Source: Bacteroidales bacterium UBA4230 (lineage in GTDB: Bacteria > Bacteroidota > Bacteroidia > Bacteroidales > UBA932). Taken from it: 7,212 bases of DNA. A program made the translations under genes and the position numbers. Of the stretch, positions 1 through 6,071 are shown one piece after another (within the stretch, counting starts at the first letter, position 1; the number at the start of each line of letters is the position of its first letter). Under the pieces are notes generated by a model, which worked only from the letters and a program-made list of their open reading frames with translations, was not told the origin of the DNA and did not search any database. The stretch lies in contig DGXO01000071.1 of NCBI GenBank assembly GCA_002395605.1, positions 1 through 7,212 of the forward strand, in the 5' to 3' direction.

Positions 1-8
1 TCCGGATA

Positions 9-39
9 CAAAGGTACGGCAAATTTTTGGATTTGCAAA
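9..39 (-). promoter_or_regulatory. Bacteroidota-type promoter firing leftward out of the window
   Basis: On the minus strand a TTTG (39-36) is followed after exactly 19 nt by TACCTTTG (16-9), a full match to the Bacteroidota housekeeping promoter (-33 TTTG, -7 TAnnTTTG). Transcription would start within the last few bases at the left edge, so the gene it serves lies outside the window. The spacer also holds an inverted repeat, GCAAAT (19-24) and ATTTGC (31-36), in a position where a repressor could bind. The motif match is seen directly; activity is inferred. Confidence 0.65.
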
Positions 40-199
40 TTTTTTAAAAAGATTTTTTCGAAATTTTTTGCGAGTTGCAATTAAAGTGCTGATAATCAAT
101 TATAAAAATTTTCACGTTAACCGAAACACCCCGAAATATGTAATTATTAAATCCTTTTACTATGTTGATATTCAGGGGATTGTGGCGAGATGACAAATC

Positions 200-220
200 G
201 TAAATCGTACACGATGTTAC
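200..220. repeat. Imperfect dyad, operator-like or minor hairpin
   Basis: GTAAATCGT (200-208) and ACGATGTTAC (211-220) are inverted copies of each other with a single bulged G at 216 and a 2-bp centre. The left arm overlaps the second copy of the tandem heptamer AAATCGT. Such compact dyads often bind dimeric regulators, but no promoter is visible beside it, so its role is unknown. Confidence 0.4.
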
Positions 221-229
221 AAATAGTAA

Positions 230-259
230 GCGGATTGTAGGCTTTTGCTTACAATCCGC
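230..259 (-). terminator. Strong hairpin downstream of the DUF1295 gene, possible terminator
   Basis: Arms GCGGATTGTAGGC (230-242) and GCTTACAATCCGC (247-259) flank a 4-nt loop. It lies 36 nt past the stop of the minus-strand membrane-protein gene, where a terminator would be expected. On the minus strand it is followed by TTACTATTTG, a poor U-tract, and one position (249/240) is an A-C mismatch. As plus-strand RNA the same position is a G-U wobble, giving 13 unbroken pairs. The stem is clear; the terminator role is an inference. Confidence 0.45.
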
Positions 260-294
260 AACTTTGAGGTATCCTCGATTTTCAATCAGAAATA

Positions 295-1245
295 TCAGTT
301 GTGAAAACGTTTGCCAGGAATGAATCTGGACACCTGGGAGCAGTATGCCTGATACTGCGGATACTTGCCTCCGCTGATTTCTTCGGCAAGGGAAGAACTG
401 CCGATAAACAGCACAATCAGCAGCAGGCAGCCAATGATGCTCCAGTTGAAAATGCCTATTCCGGCGCCTATGGAGAAAATGTAGAAGCCAATCCAGATTG
501 ACTGCTCTCCAAGGTAGTTGGGATGGCGGCTTATGCCCCAGAGGCCCTGGGTGTTGAAACCAAGGTTGTAGGGCTCCGGAAGGTCTTCGAGTTTCTGGCC
601 GGCCTTGATCATGGCCCACTTCTTGGTTTGGAATGCCCACTGCTGTTCGTCGGCGACGGCCTCCCATGCAATGAATCCAAGCATGAGGACGGCGGCAATT
701 ACATCTACTATGCCGAAGGGAACGGTGGATGTCATGCTCACAAGGGCGGGGAAGGTGGTGAGAAGGATCAGCGTGTTCTGGTAAATTGATATGAAGAAAA
801 GGTCGAAGAGCATCCAGCCCCAGCGGTTGCCGTTGAAGAACGGCCCTTCACGGACCACGGCCCAGCGGTAATCCTCTTCTCCTTCCCAGAATTTAAGGCG
901 ATAGGCTCCCTTGCGGGCAAAATTGAATGTGAGGCGTGCGCCCCAGAGAGTGGCCAGGACTGCCATTACCACAAGCCTCAGGCTCATTCCGCCGTTTACG
1001 GCAATTACCCAGCAGTAGACCGGAGGAAGGATGCTCCAGAGTTTGTCCATCTGGGAGTTGTTCCCGGTGAGTTCACCAACCACAAAGCAGTAAAGGGCGC
1101 TGCACCCGGCAATGATGCCAAGGGTTTTGAGAACCGACAGCTGGGAGGCGTCCAACTCCGGGCCCACATATATATAAAGGAGCGGGCACACAATGAGCGA
1201 CAGGCCAAGCAGCGTGGCAATAAGGGGTATATTCATCTTTTTCAT
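295..1245 (-). CDS. DUF1295 / steroid 5-alpha-reductase-like integral membrane protein
   Basis: This 316-residue protein has many hydrophobic segments (roughly 6-27, 38-58, 73-100, 145-167, 176-196, 249-284) and belongs to the DUF1295 family, which is related to the C-terminal domain of steroid 5-alpha-reductases and isoprenylcysteine methyltransferases. Family motifs visible in order are QMDKLWS (65-71), LWGARLTFNFARKGAY (100-115), EDYRW (124-128), ADEQQW (198-203), the likely cofactor-site motif GLWGISRHPNYLGE (234-247) and a C-terminal RFIPG (307-311). The family probably reduces or modifies a lipid-like substrate using a nucleotide cofactor, but the substrate is not established and cannot be read here. 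The gene lies 45 bp beyond tdh on the same strand but has its own promoter-like sequence, so it is probably transcribed on its own. That promoter sits so close to the first ATG that the Met at residue 4 (position 1236) is a plausible real start. Length and C-terminus look complete. Confidence 0.85.
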   Translation of the reverse strand: MKKMNIPLIATLLGLSLIVCPLLYIYVGPELDASQLSVLKTLGIIAGCSALYCFVVGELTGNNSQMDKLWSILPPVYCWVIAVNGGMSLRLVVMAVLATLWGARLTFNFARKGAYRLKFWEGEEDYRWAVVREGPFFNGNRWGWMLFDLFFISIYQNTLILLTTFPALVSMTSTVPFGIVDVIAAVLMLGFIAWEAVADEQQWAFQTKKWAMIKAGQKLEDLPEPYNLGFNTQGLWGISRHPNYLGEQSIWIGFYIFSIGAGIGIFNWSIIGCLLLIVLFIGSSSLAEEISGGKYPQYQAYCSQVSRFIPGKRFHN

Positions 1246-1249
1246 AAGA

Positions 1250-1280
1250 CAAATATACTATAAAAATATCTGATAGTCAA
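1250..1280 (-). promoter_or_regulatory. Probable promoter of the DUF1295 membrane-protein gene
   Basis: On the minus strand TATATTTG (1257-1250) is a full TAnnTTTG match, preceded after 20 nt by CTTG (1281-1278), a three-of-four match to TTTG. It fills the 45-bp gap after tdh. The G of the -7 box is only 4 nt from the annotated ATG (1245), so transcription would begin at or inside the first codon. That implies a leaderless message or a start at the second Met, position 1236. Confidence 0.55.
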
Positions 1281-1290
1281 GAAAAGACCC

Positions 1291-2244
1291 CTACAGGAGG
1301 CGCTTGCGGAGATTCTCTATCATGTCCACCGTCATCTGATCCAGGGTGAAGGTGGGTTTCCAGTCCCATTCCTCACGGGCGCAGGAGTCGTCCATGGAAT
1401 CCGGCCAGGAGGTGGCGATGGCCTGGCGCACAGGGTCTACCTCATAGCGGACACGCAGCCCGGGGATGTACTCACGGATTTTTGCGAAGAGCTGCTCCGG
1501 CTCAAAGCTCATTGAGGCTATGTTGAAGGAATTGCGGTGCTTCAGGCGCGTGGGATCTGCTTCCATGAGCTGGATTGCGGCGTGAAGGGCATCCGGCATG
1601 TACATCATGTCCATGAATGTGCCGGGCGCAATGGGGCATACGAATTCTTCTCCCTTTACGGCCGAATAGTACACCTCCACTGCATAGTCGGTGGTGCCGC
1701 CGCCGGGCAGCGTGGTGTAGGAAATGAGGCCGGGGAAACGCACCGAACGGGTGTCCACGCCATATTTATGGAAATAGTAGTCTGACAGGAGCTCTGTTGC
1801 AACCTTGGTGACGCCGTACATGGACCTGGGGCGCTGGATGGTGTCCTGAGGAGTTCCCACGTGGGGAGTTTCCGGGCCGAAGGAACCGATGGAAGAAGGC
1901 GTAAACACCGCACAACCCTTTTCGCGGGCAATTTCAAGGATGTTCAGAAGACCGTTCATCTGGATGTCCCAGGCAAGGAGCGGCTTTCTTTCGGCAACGG
2001 CCGAAAGGAGGGCGGCAAGGTTGTAGATGGTGTCAATGTGGTACTTGTCCACAATGGCGGCAAGCCCCTCTGCGTCACGGACATCGGCAATTTCCGAGGG
2101 ACCGCTTTCTAGGAGGATGCCCTTAGGTTCCGCTCCTGGAATATAACCTGCTACAACAGTTGAACCGGGAATCTCCCTTCTGATTTTCATTGTGAGCTCC
2201 GAACCAATCTGGCCGGTAGAGCCTATTACAAGTACGTTTTTCAT
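1291..2244 (-). CDS. tdh: L-threonine 3-dehydrogenase, SDR (epimerase-like) type
   Basis: The protein (317 residues) oxidises L-threonine with NAD+ to 2-amino-3-ketobutyrate in the cytosol, the first step of threonine breakdown. It is the extended short-chain dehydrogenase form related to UDP-galactose 4-epimerase, not the zinc-dependent form of E. coli. The Rossmann glycine motif GSTGQIG is at 8-14, NLAALLSAVAE at 75-85 and PSSIGSFGP at 116-124 with the active-site serine. The catalytic pair is Tyr143/Lys147 in YGVTK. The signatures PGLISYTTLPGGGTTDYAVE (171-190), MMYMPDA (213-219) and ATSWPDSMDDS (277-287) are typical of this dehydrogenase and separate it from sugar epimerases. Length and both ends fit the family. 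It is divergent from kbl, whose product uses the unstable ketone made here. A promoter match lies 20 nt upstream of the ATG. No Shine-Dalgarno sequence is seen, as is usual in Bacteroidota. Confidence 0.94.
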   Translation of the reverse strand: MKNVLVIGSTGQIGSELTMKIRREIPGSTVVAGYIPGAEPKGILLESGPSEIADVRDAEGLAAIVDKYHIDTIYNLAALLSAVAERKPLLAWDIQMNGLLNILEIAREKGCAVFTPSSIGSFGPETPHVGTPQDTIQRPRSMYGVTKVATELLSDYYFHKYGVDTRSVRFPGLISYTTLPGGGTTDYAVEVYYSAVKGEEFVCPIAPGTFMDMMYMPDALHAAIQLMEADPTRLKHRNSFNIASMSFEPEQLFAKIREYIPGLRVRYEVDPVRQAIATSWPDSMDDSCAREEWDWKPTFTLDQMTVDMIENLRKRLL

Positions 2245-2263
2245 ATTCTGCTTAAAGATTGTA

Positions 2264-2294
2264 CAAATTTATTACTTTTTGGTGGAATTTCAAT
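2264..2294 (-). promoter_or_regulatory. Probable tdh promoter
   Basis: On the minus strand ATTG (2294-2291), a three-of-four match to TTTG, is followed after 19 nt by TAAATTTG (2271-2264), a full -7 match. The predicted start of transcription leaves a leader of only about 11-15 nt before the tdh ATG at 2244. The element interlocks with the kbl promoter on the other strand. Confidence 0.6.
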
Positions 2295-2312
2295 ATAAAA
2301 GAGTTAAATTTG
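2278..2312 (+). promoter_or_regulatory. Probable kbl-pepC promoter
   Basis: TTTG (2278-2281) and TAAATTTG (2305-2312) match the Bacteroidota -33 and -7 boxes, though the 23-nt spacer is longer than the usual 19-21. Transcription would begin near 2317-2321, giving an A-rich leader of roughly 16-20 nt before the ATG at 2337. This also argues against any start further upstream, since an in-frame ATG at 2259 lies before the promoter. Confidence 0.6.
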
Positions 2313-2336
2313 AAACCACAAAACCATATAATTATT

Positions 2337-3527
2337 ATGTACGGAAAATTTCAAAAATACCTTCAGGACGAGCTCCAGGCCATCCGTGAAGCCGGTCTTT
2401 ACAAGAATGAAAGAAACATCGCCAGCCCCCAGAGCGCGGAAATAACCCTTGAGGACGGCAGCAAAGCCCTTAATTTCTGTGCCAACAACTACCTTGGCCT
2501 GGCCGACAGCCCCCGCCTTGCGGCCGCCGCCAAAAAAGCCATGGACTCCCGCGGCTACGGCATGTCATCCGTGCGCTTCATCTGCGGAACGCAGGATATC
2601 CACAAACAGCTTGAAAAGGCTATTTCAGAATATTTCAAGACGGAGGACACCATCCTTTATGCCGCCTGCTTCGACGCCAACGGCGGCGTGTTCGAGCCCC
2701 TCTTCGGCCCGGAAGATGCAATCATATCAGATTCCCTCAACCATGCCTCCATCATTGACGGCGTGCGCCTTTGCAAGGCCCAGCGCTTCCGTTATGCAAA
2801 CGCAGACATGGCCGACCTTGAGGAGAAACTGAAGGAAGCCCAGGCCTGCCGCCACAGGATCATTGTGACGGACGGCGTGTTCTCCATGGACGGCAACGTG
2901 GCCCCTATGGACAAGATCTGCGACCTCGCGGAAAAATACGATGCCCTTGTGATGGTAGATGAAAGCCACAGCGCAGGTGTTGTGGGCGCTACCGGCCACG
3001 GAGTTGCAGAGCAGTTTCAGTGCTACGGCCGCATAGATATCTTCACCGGTACCCTTGGAAAGGCCTTCGGCGGTGCTGTGGGCGGCTTCACAACCGGCCG
3101 AAAAGAGATCATTGAGATGCTGCGCCAGCGCTCACGCCCGTACCTCTTCTCCAATTCCATCCCGCCCATGATTGCCGCCGCAGGAATCGAGACCTTCAAT
3201 ATCCTTAAGGAGAGCAATGCCCTTCACGACAAACTTATGGAGAACGTGGTTTACTTCCGCGAAAAGATGCTTGCCGCGGGCTTTGACATCAAACCAACCC
3301 AAAGCGCCATCTGCGCCGTAATGCTCTACGACGCCCCTTTGTCCCAGAAATTCGCTGCCAAGATGGCCGAAGAAGGCATCTTTGTGACTGGTTTCTACTA
3401 TCCTGTGGTTCCCAAGGGCCAGGCCCGTATCCGCGTACAGCTTAGCGCAGCCCATGAAAAAGAGCACCTTGACAAGGCAATCGCCGCATTCATAAAAGTA
3501 GGAAAAGAACTTGGAGTAATCAAATAA
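2337..3527 (+). CDS. kbl: Glycine C-acetyltransferase (2-amino-3-ketobutyrate CoA ligase)
   Basis: This PLP enzyme (396 residues; the E. coli enzyme has 398) cleaves 2-amino-3-ketobutyrate with CoA to glycine and acetyl-CoA, completing the pathway begun by the adjacent tdh product. It is a fold-type I aminotransferase of the alpha-oxoamine synthase family. Visible landmarks are NFCANNYLGLA (47-57), GMSSVRFICGT (75-85), the PLP-stacking His136 in DSLNHAS, Asp208 and His211 in VDESHSAG, and the Schiff-base Lys242 in TGTLGKAFGG. GYGMSSVRFICGTQDIH and PVVPKGQARIRVQ favour Kbl over the related biotin (BioF) and heme (HemA) enzymes, as does the tdh neighbour. I chose the ATG at 2337 because MYGKFQKYL is the conserved N-terminus; an in-frame ATG 78 nt upstream would add an AT-rich, unconserved tail and lies before the promoter. 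Its TAA overlaps the pepC start by one base (TAATG). Confidence 0.95.
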   Translation: MYGKFQKYLQDELQAIREAGLYKNERNIASPQSAEITLEDGSKALNFCANNYLGLADSPRLAAAAKKAMDSRGYGMSSVRFICGTQDIHKQLEKAISEYFKTEDTILYAACFDANGGVFEPLFGPEDAIISDSLNHASIIDGVRLCKAQRFRYANADMADLEEKLKEAQACRHRIIVTDGVFSMDGNVAPMDKICDLAEKYDALVMVDESHSAGVVGATGHGVAEQFQCYGRIDIFTGTLGKAFGGAVGGFTTGRKEIIEMLRQRSRPYLFSNSIPPMIAAAGIETFNILKESNALHDKLMENVVYFREKMLAAGFDIKPTQSAICAVMLYDAPLSQKFAAKMAEEGIFVTGFYYPVVPKGQARIRVQLSAAHEKEHLDKAIAAFIKVGKELGVIK

Positions 3528-4885
3528 TGAAAACAACTAAGACCTTTGCTCTGGCGCTGCTGCTCCTATCCTTTGGAGCGGCAGCCCAAAACAAGGCCGG
3601 AGGCATTTCGGCCGAACTTTTAAAAGACCTTAACGCCTCTTTCGAGGGTAATGCCCAGGACAAGGCCATCCGTAATGCCCTTAACGCCACTCCCATGGCG
3701 GTTCTGGCGGCAAGCGCGGACAAACAGGCCATGCCCGACACCCGTTTTTCCCATGAGGTCAAAACCGTGGGGCGCACAGACCAGAAATCTTCCGGCCGGT
3801 GCTGGCTTTTTACAGGGCTTAATGTCCTGAGAGCCAAGATGATAGCCCGTCACGGCCTCAGTGAGTTCACCTTCTCCCAGAATTACCTTTTCTTCTACGA
3901 CCAGCTGGAAAAGGCCAACCTTTTCCTGCAGGGCGTGATAGACACCAAGAAACTTCCCATGGAAGACCGCAAGGTAGACTGGCTTTTTGCAAATCCCATA
4001 GGGGACGGCGGCCAGTTTACGGGTGTCAGCAACCTTATCATGAAGTACGGCGTAGTGCCCTCAGAGGCAATGTCGGAGTCATATTCGGCCAACAATACTT
4101 CGGCCATGCGCTCTCAGCTAAGCCTTATCCTTAGGGAAGGCGGCCTCAAACTGCGCGCTGCAAAGGACAAGGAGACGCAGGCCATAAAGACAGCTATCCT
4201 CAAGGACGTCTACCGTGTTCTGGCGCTGTGCCTTGGCGTTCCTCCCAAGGAGTTCACCTGGAGCCACGACGGAAACACATACACTCCGGTGGAATTCTAT
4301 GAGAAGTTCCTTGGAGAAGACCTTGAGAACAACTACGTGATGGTGATGAACAATCCCACCCTGGAGTACGGCAAGGTGTATGAGATAGACTATGACCGCC
4401 ATGTCTACGACGGCCAGAACTGGGTTTACGTGAACCTTCCCATGGACCGTATCAAGGAAATGGCAATCGCTTCCATAAAGGACAACACCGCGCTTTACTT
4501 CTCCTGCGACGTAGGGAAGTTCCTTGATCGTGGCAAAGGCGTGGCCGATACCGGAAACTTTGATTATCAGTCGCTTTTCGGCATAGAATACGGCATGGAC
4601 AAGAAAGACCGCATCCTCACTCACGCCAGCGGCTCCACCCACGCCATGACCCTCATTGCCGTGGACATCAAGGACGGCAAGCCCGTAAAGTGGATGGTAG
4701 AGAACAGTTGGGGCGCCACCAGCGGCTACAAAGGCAACATCATCATGACCGACGACTGGTTTGACAATTATATGTTCCGCCTTGTGGTAGAAAAGAAGTA
4801 CGTCCCCGCCGACATCCTCTCCATGACCTCCCAGAAGCCTGTCCTTCTGCCCGCCTGGGACCCTATGTTCGCTCCGGAAGAGTAA
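3527..4885 (+). CDS. pepC: Exported aminopeptidase C / bleomycin hydrolase (peptidase C1B)
   Basis: This 452-residue papain-fold cysteine peptidase belongs to the PepC/bleomycin hydrolase/Gal6 family, whose members form barrel hexamers that trim residues from peptide N-termini. The full catalytic set is present: oxyanion Gln86 and Cys92 in DQKSSGRCW, His372 in STHAM and Asn393 in ENSWG. Residues 1-20 form a typical Sec signal peptide (MKTTKTF, a Leu-rich core, then GAAA before Gln21) with no lipobox cysteine, so the mature enzyme is probably periplasmic. Firmicute and eukaryotic relatives are cytosolic. The tail ends LPAWDPM-FAPEE; in well-known members the WDPM is followed by GALA-type residues, and this arm lies in the active site and sets aminopeptidase behaviour, so the different end may alter specificity. 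The start overlaps the kbl stop as TAATG, implying translational coupling. The last 23 bp overlap the convergent permease gene. Confidence 0.92.
   Translation: MKTTKTFALALLLLSFGAAAQNKAGGISAELLKDLNASFEGNAQDKAIRNALNATPMAVLAASADKQAMPDTRFSHEVKTVGRTDQKSSGRCWLFTGLNVLRAKMIARHGLSEFTFSQNYLFFYDQLEKANLFLQGVIDTKKLPMEDRKVDWLFANPIGDGGQFTGVSNLIMKYGVVPSEAMSESYSANNTSAMRSQLSLILREGGLKLRAAKDKETQAIKTAILKDVYRVLALCLGVPPKEFTWSHDGNTYTPVEFYEKFLGEDLENNYVMVMNNPTLEYGKVYEIDYDRHVYDGQNWVYVNLPMDRIKEMAIASIKDNTALYFSCDVGKFLDRGKGVADTGNFDYQSLFGIEYGMDKKDRILTHASGSTHAMTLIAVDIKDGKPVKWMVENSWGATSGYKGNIIMTDDWFDNYMFRLVVEKKYVPADILSMTSQKPVLLPAWDPMFAPEE
4863..4885. other. Tail-to-tail overlap of pepC and the permease gene
   Basis: The final codons of pepC (plus, stop TAA 4883-4885) and of the permease gene (minus, stop TAG 4865-4863) share these 23 bp. 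No hairpin with a T-tract is visible around the junction on either strand; the best is a 4-bp GGAA/TTCC stem at 4876-4889. Transcripts from the two sides probably run into each other's genes and produce antisense 3' ends. Confidence 0.8.
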
Positions 4886-6071
4886 TTTTCCTGGACGGCA
4901 GAAATGCCATCAGATAACCAATGACGGACACTCCTGCGGCAATCCACAGGAGGTCTGTTGTTTTTAGGGCAACGGGGTAGGAGTTCACCACAAAGTTTCC
5001 GGGCATGCCTATGATGCCGAAGTGCTGCTGGATAAGCACAACGCCTACTCCCACCACAAGACCGATGACCATTCCAAGGAGAGACACCATCCACCCTTCA
5101 AGAAGGAAAATCCGGCGTATGATGCCGTCCTGGGCTCCCATTGCACGGAGGGTGTCAATATCGGCCTCCTTCTCAATGATGAGCATCTTGAGGGAGCTGT
5201 AGATGTTGAACGCGATGATGATCACCACAAAGATGAGAATGAGGAAAATGGCAAGTTTCTCGTATTTCATCATGCGGAAAAGGGATTCCTCCTGACGGAA
5301 ACGGTTGAGGACTTTAAGCTCCGGGCCGAAGTGCGCCTGAAGGTCTTTTTCAAGGGCATCGGCCATTCCAGGAGCAGCCCAGATCTCTATGGAAGACACC
5401 TCGGTTTCCAGCTCCAGGAGTTCCCTCATGGCATCTATAGGCACCAGCATAAGCTTAGCGTCAATCTCTGAATTGACGGAGATTACACCGCCGGTAAGGG
5501 CCTTCACTTTACGAAGCGACGCCGCCGGATTTGAAAGCGAGATGTTCCCCTTCCGGGACGGATAGTAAATCTCAAACGGCGTTATAAACCGCGGACTCAG
5601 GCCAAGGTTATGCGCAAGCCCGGCGCCCGCAACAGCCGCAGGAAAAGCCCCGCGCCGAAACAGCCAGCTTCCGTCTATTACGCTCTCCCTAAGTGCCGAT
5701 TCCTCCTGCGAGGCCTCATCTATTCCCTTTACCCTTGCAAGGCTCTGCCGGCCTTCATAGGAAAGGAAAACCTGCTCTTCAAGCACGCTGGATAGCCTGA
5801 GAACCCTGCTGTCCTCAAGTACTGGCGCAAAAAGGGCGGAATCCGGAGTAAAAAATTTCCCGGAGGCAGGCCGAATGAGAAAATCAGGGTCAGATGCCTC
5901 CAGGGACTCTTTTACAAGGTTGTTGAATCCGTTGAAAACGGAAAGGATGATGACAAGGGCCGCAGTGCCTATTGCCATACCCGCCACGCCGATAAATGAA
6001 ATCCGGCCACTTACGTTGTGGCTCTTCCGGGAAAAGAGGTACCGGATGGCGAATATGAATGGCAATTTCAC
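4863..6071 (-). CDS. LolC/LolE-family lipoprotein-releasing ABC transporter permease
   Basis: This 402-residue inner-membrane protein has the four-helix layout of LolC/LolE. One helix (about 25-47, GVAGMAIGTAALVIILSVFN) is followed by a large periplasmic domain (about 48-270, MacB-like core) and then three helices (about 272-296, 322-348, 372-392). The cytoplasmic coupling segment after helix 2, EKEADIDTLRAMGA (300-313), is characteristic of FtsX-like permeases. LolC/E proteins work with the ATPase LolD to extract outer-membrane lipoproteins from the inner membrane and hand them to LolA. No LolD lies in this window, so it must be encoded elsewhere. The N-terminus (RYLFSRKSHNVSGRISFIG) is typical of Bacteroidota members. 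The start is a GTG at 6071 overlapping the rbfA TGA as GTGA, so translation is probably coupled to rbfA. I could not tell whether it acts as a LolC, a LolE or a single permease that does both jobs. MacB- or FtsX-type roles are less likely from the N-terminal motif. Confidence 0.88.
   Translation of the reverse strand: MKLPFIFAIRYLFSRKSHNVSGRISFIGVAGMAIGTAALVIILSVFNGFNNLVKESLEASDPDFLIRPASGKFFTPDSALFAPVLEDSRVLRLSSVLEEQVFLSYEGRQSLARVKGIDEASQEESALRESVIDGSWLFRRGAFPAAVAGAGLAHNLGLSPRFITPFEIYYPSRKGNISLSNPAASLRKVKALTGGVISVNSEIDAKLMLVPIDAMRELLELETEVSSIEIWAAPGMADALEKDLQAHFGPELKVLNRFRQEESLFRMMKYEKLAIFLILIFVVIIIAFNIYSSLKMLIIEKEADIDTLRAMGAQDGIIRRIFLLEGWMVSLLGMVIGLVVGVGVVLIQQHFGIIGMPGNFVVNSYPVALKTTDLLWIAAGVSVIGYLMAFLPSRKITLPERT

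Larger units (their letters stand above)
40..294. other. AT-rich intergenic region with small dyads, no gene seen
   Basis: No convincing coding sequence lies here. An open frame on the minus strand crosses it only as a run-on from the wrong frame of the DUF1295 gene. Poly-T and poly-A runs fill 40-70. Further right lie a tandem heptamer AAATCGT (195-201 and 202-208), a dyad at 200-220, a strong hairpin at 230-259 and a 4-bp stem GAGG/CCTC at 266-276. On the minus strand these structures follow the stop codon of the membrane-protein gene, so this is probably its 3' untranslated and termination region. A small RNA cannot be excluded. Confidence 0.5.

Noticed and set aside
25..70. Poly-T/poly-A rich stretch considered as an intrinsic terminator on the plus strand after the GCAAAT/ATTTGC stem
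   Set aside because: The stem is only 6 bp and AT-rich, no plus-strand gene is seen to end here, and the same bases form a better promoter on the minus strand.
44..667. Minus-strand open frame of 207 codons across the left gap
   Set aside because: Its first part is the wrong frame of the DUF1295 gene and the rest runs through AT-rich non-coding DNA; the composition is Arg/Gln/His-rich and then Ile/Asn/Lys-rich, with no recognisable motif.
2259..2336. Upstream ATG giving a 26-residue N-terminal extension of Kbl
   Set aside because: The extension is coded by AT-rich intergenic DNA, contains both promoters, and family members begin at MYGKF (2337).
4118..4642. Minus-strand open frame of 174 codons opposite pepC
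   Set aside because: It is a shadow of pepC, which has a full catalytic set and signal peptide in the plus frame; the opposite frame is Val/His-rich with no family features.
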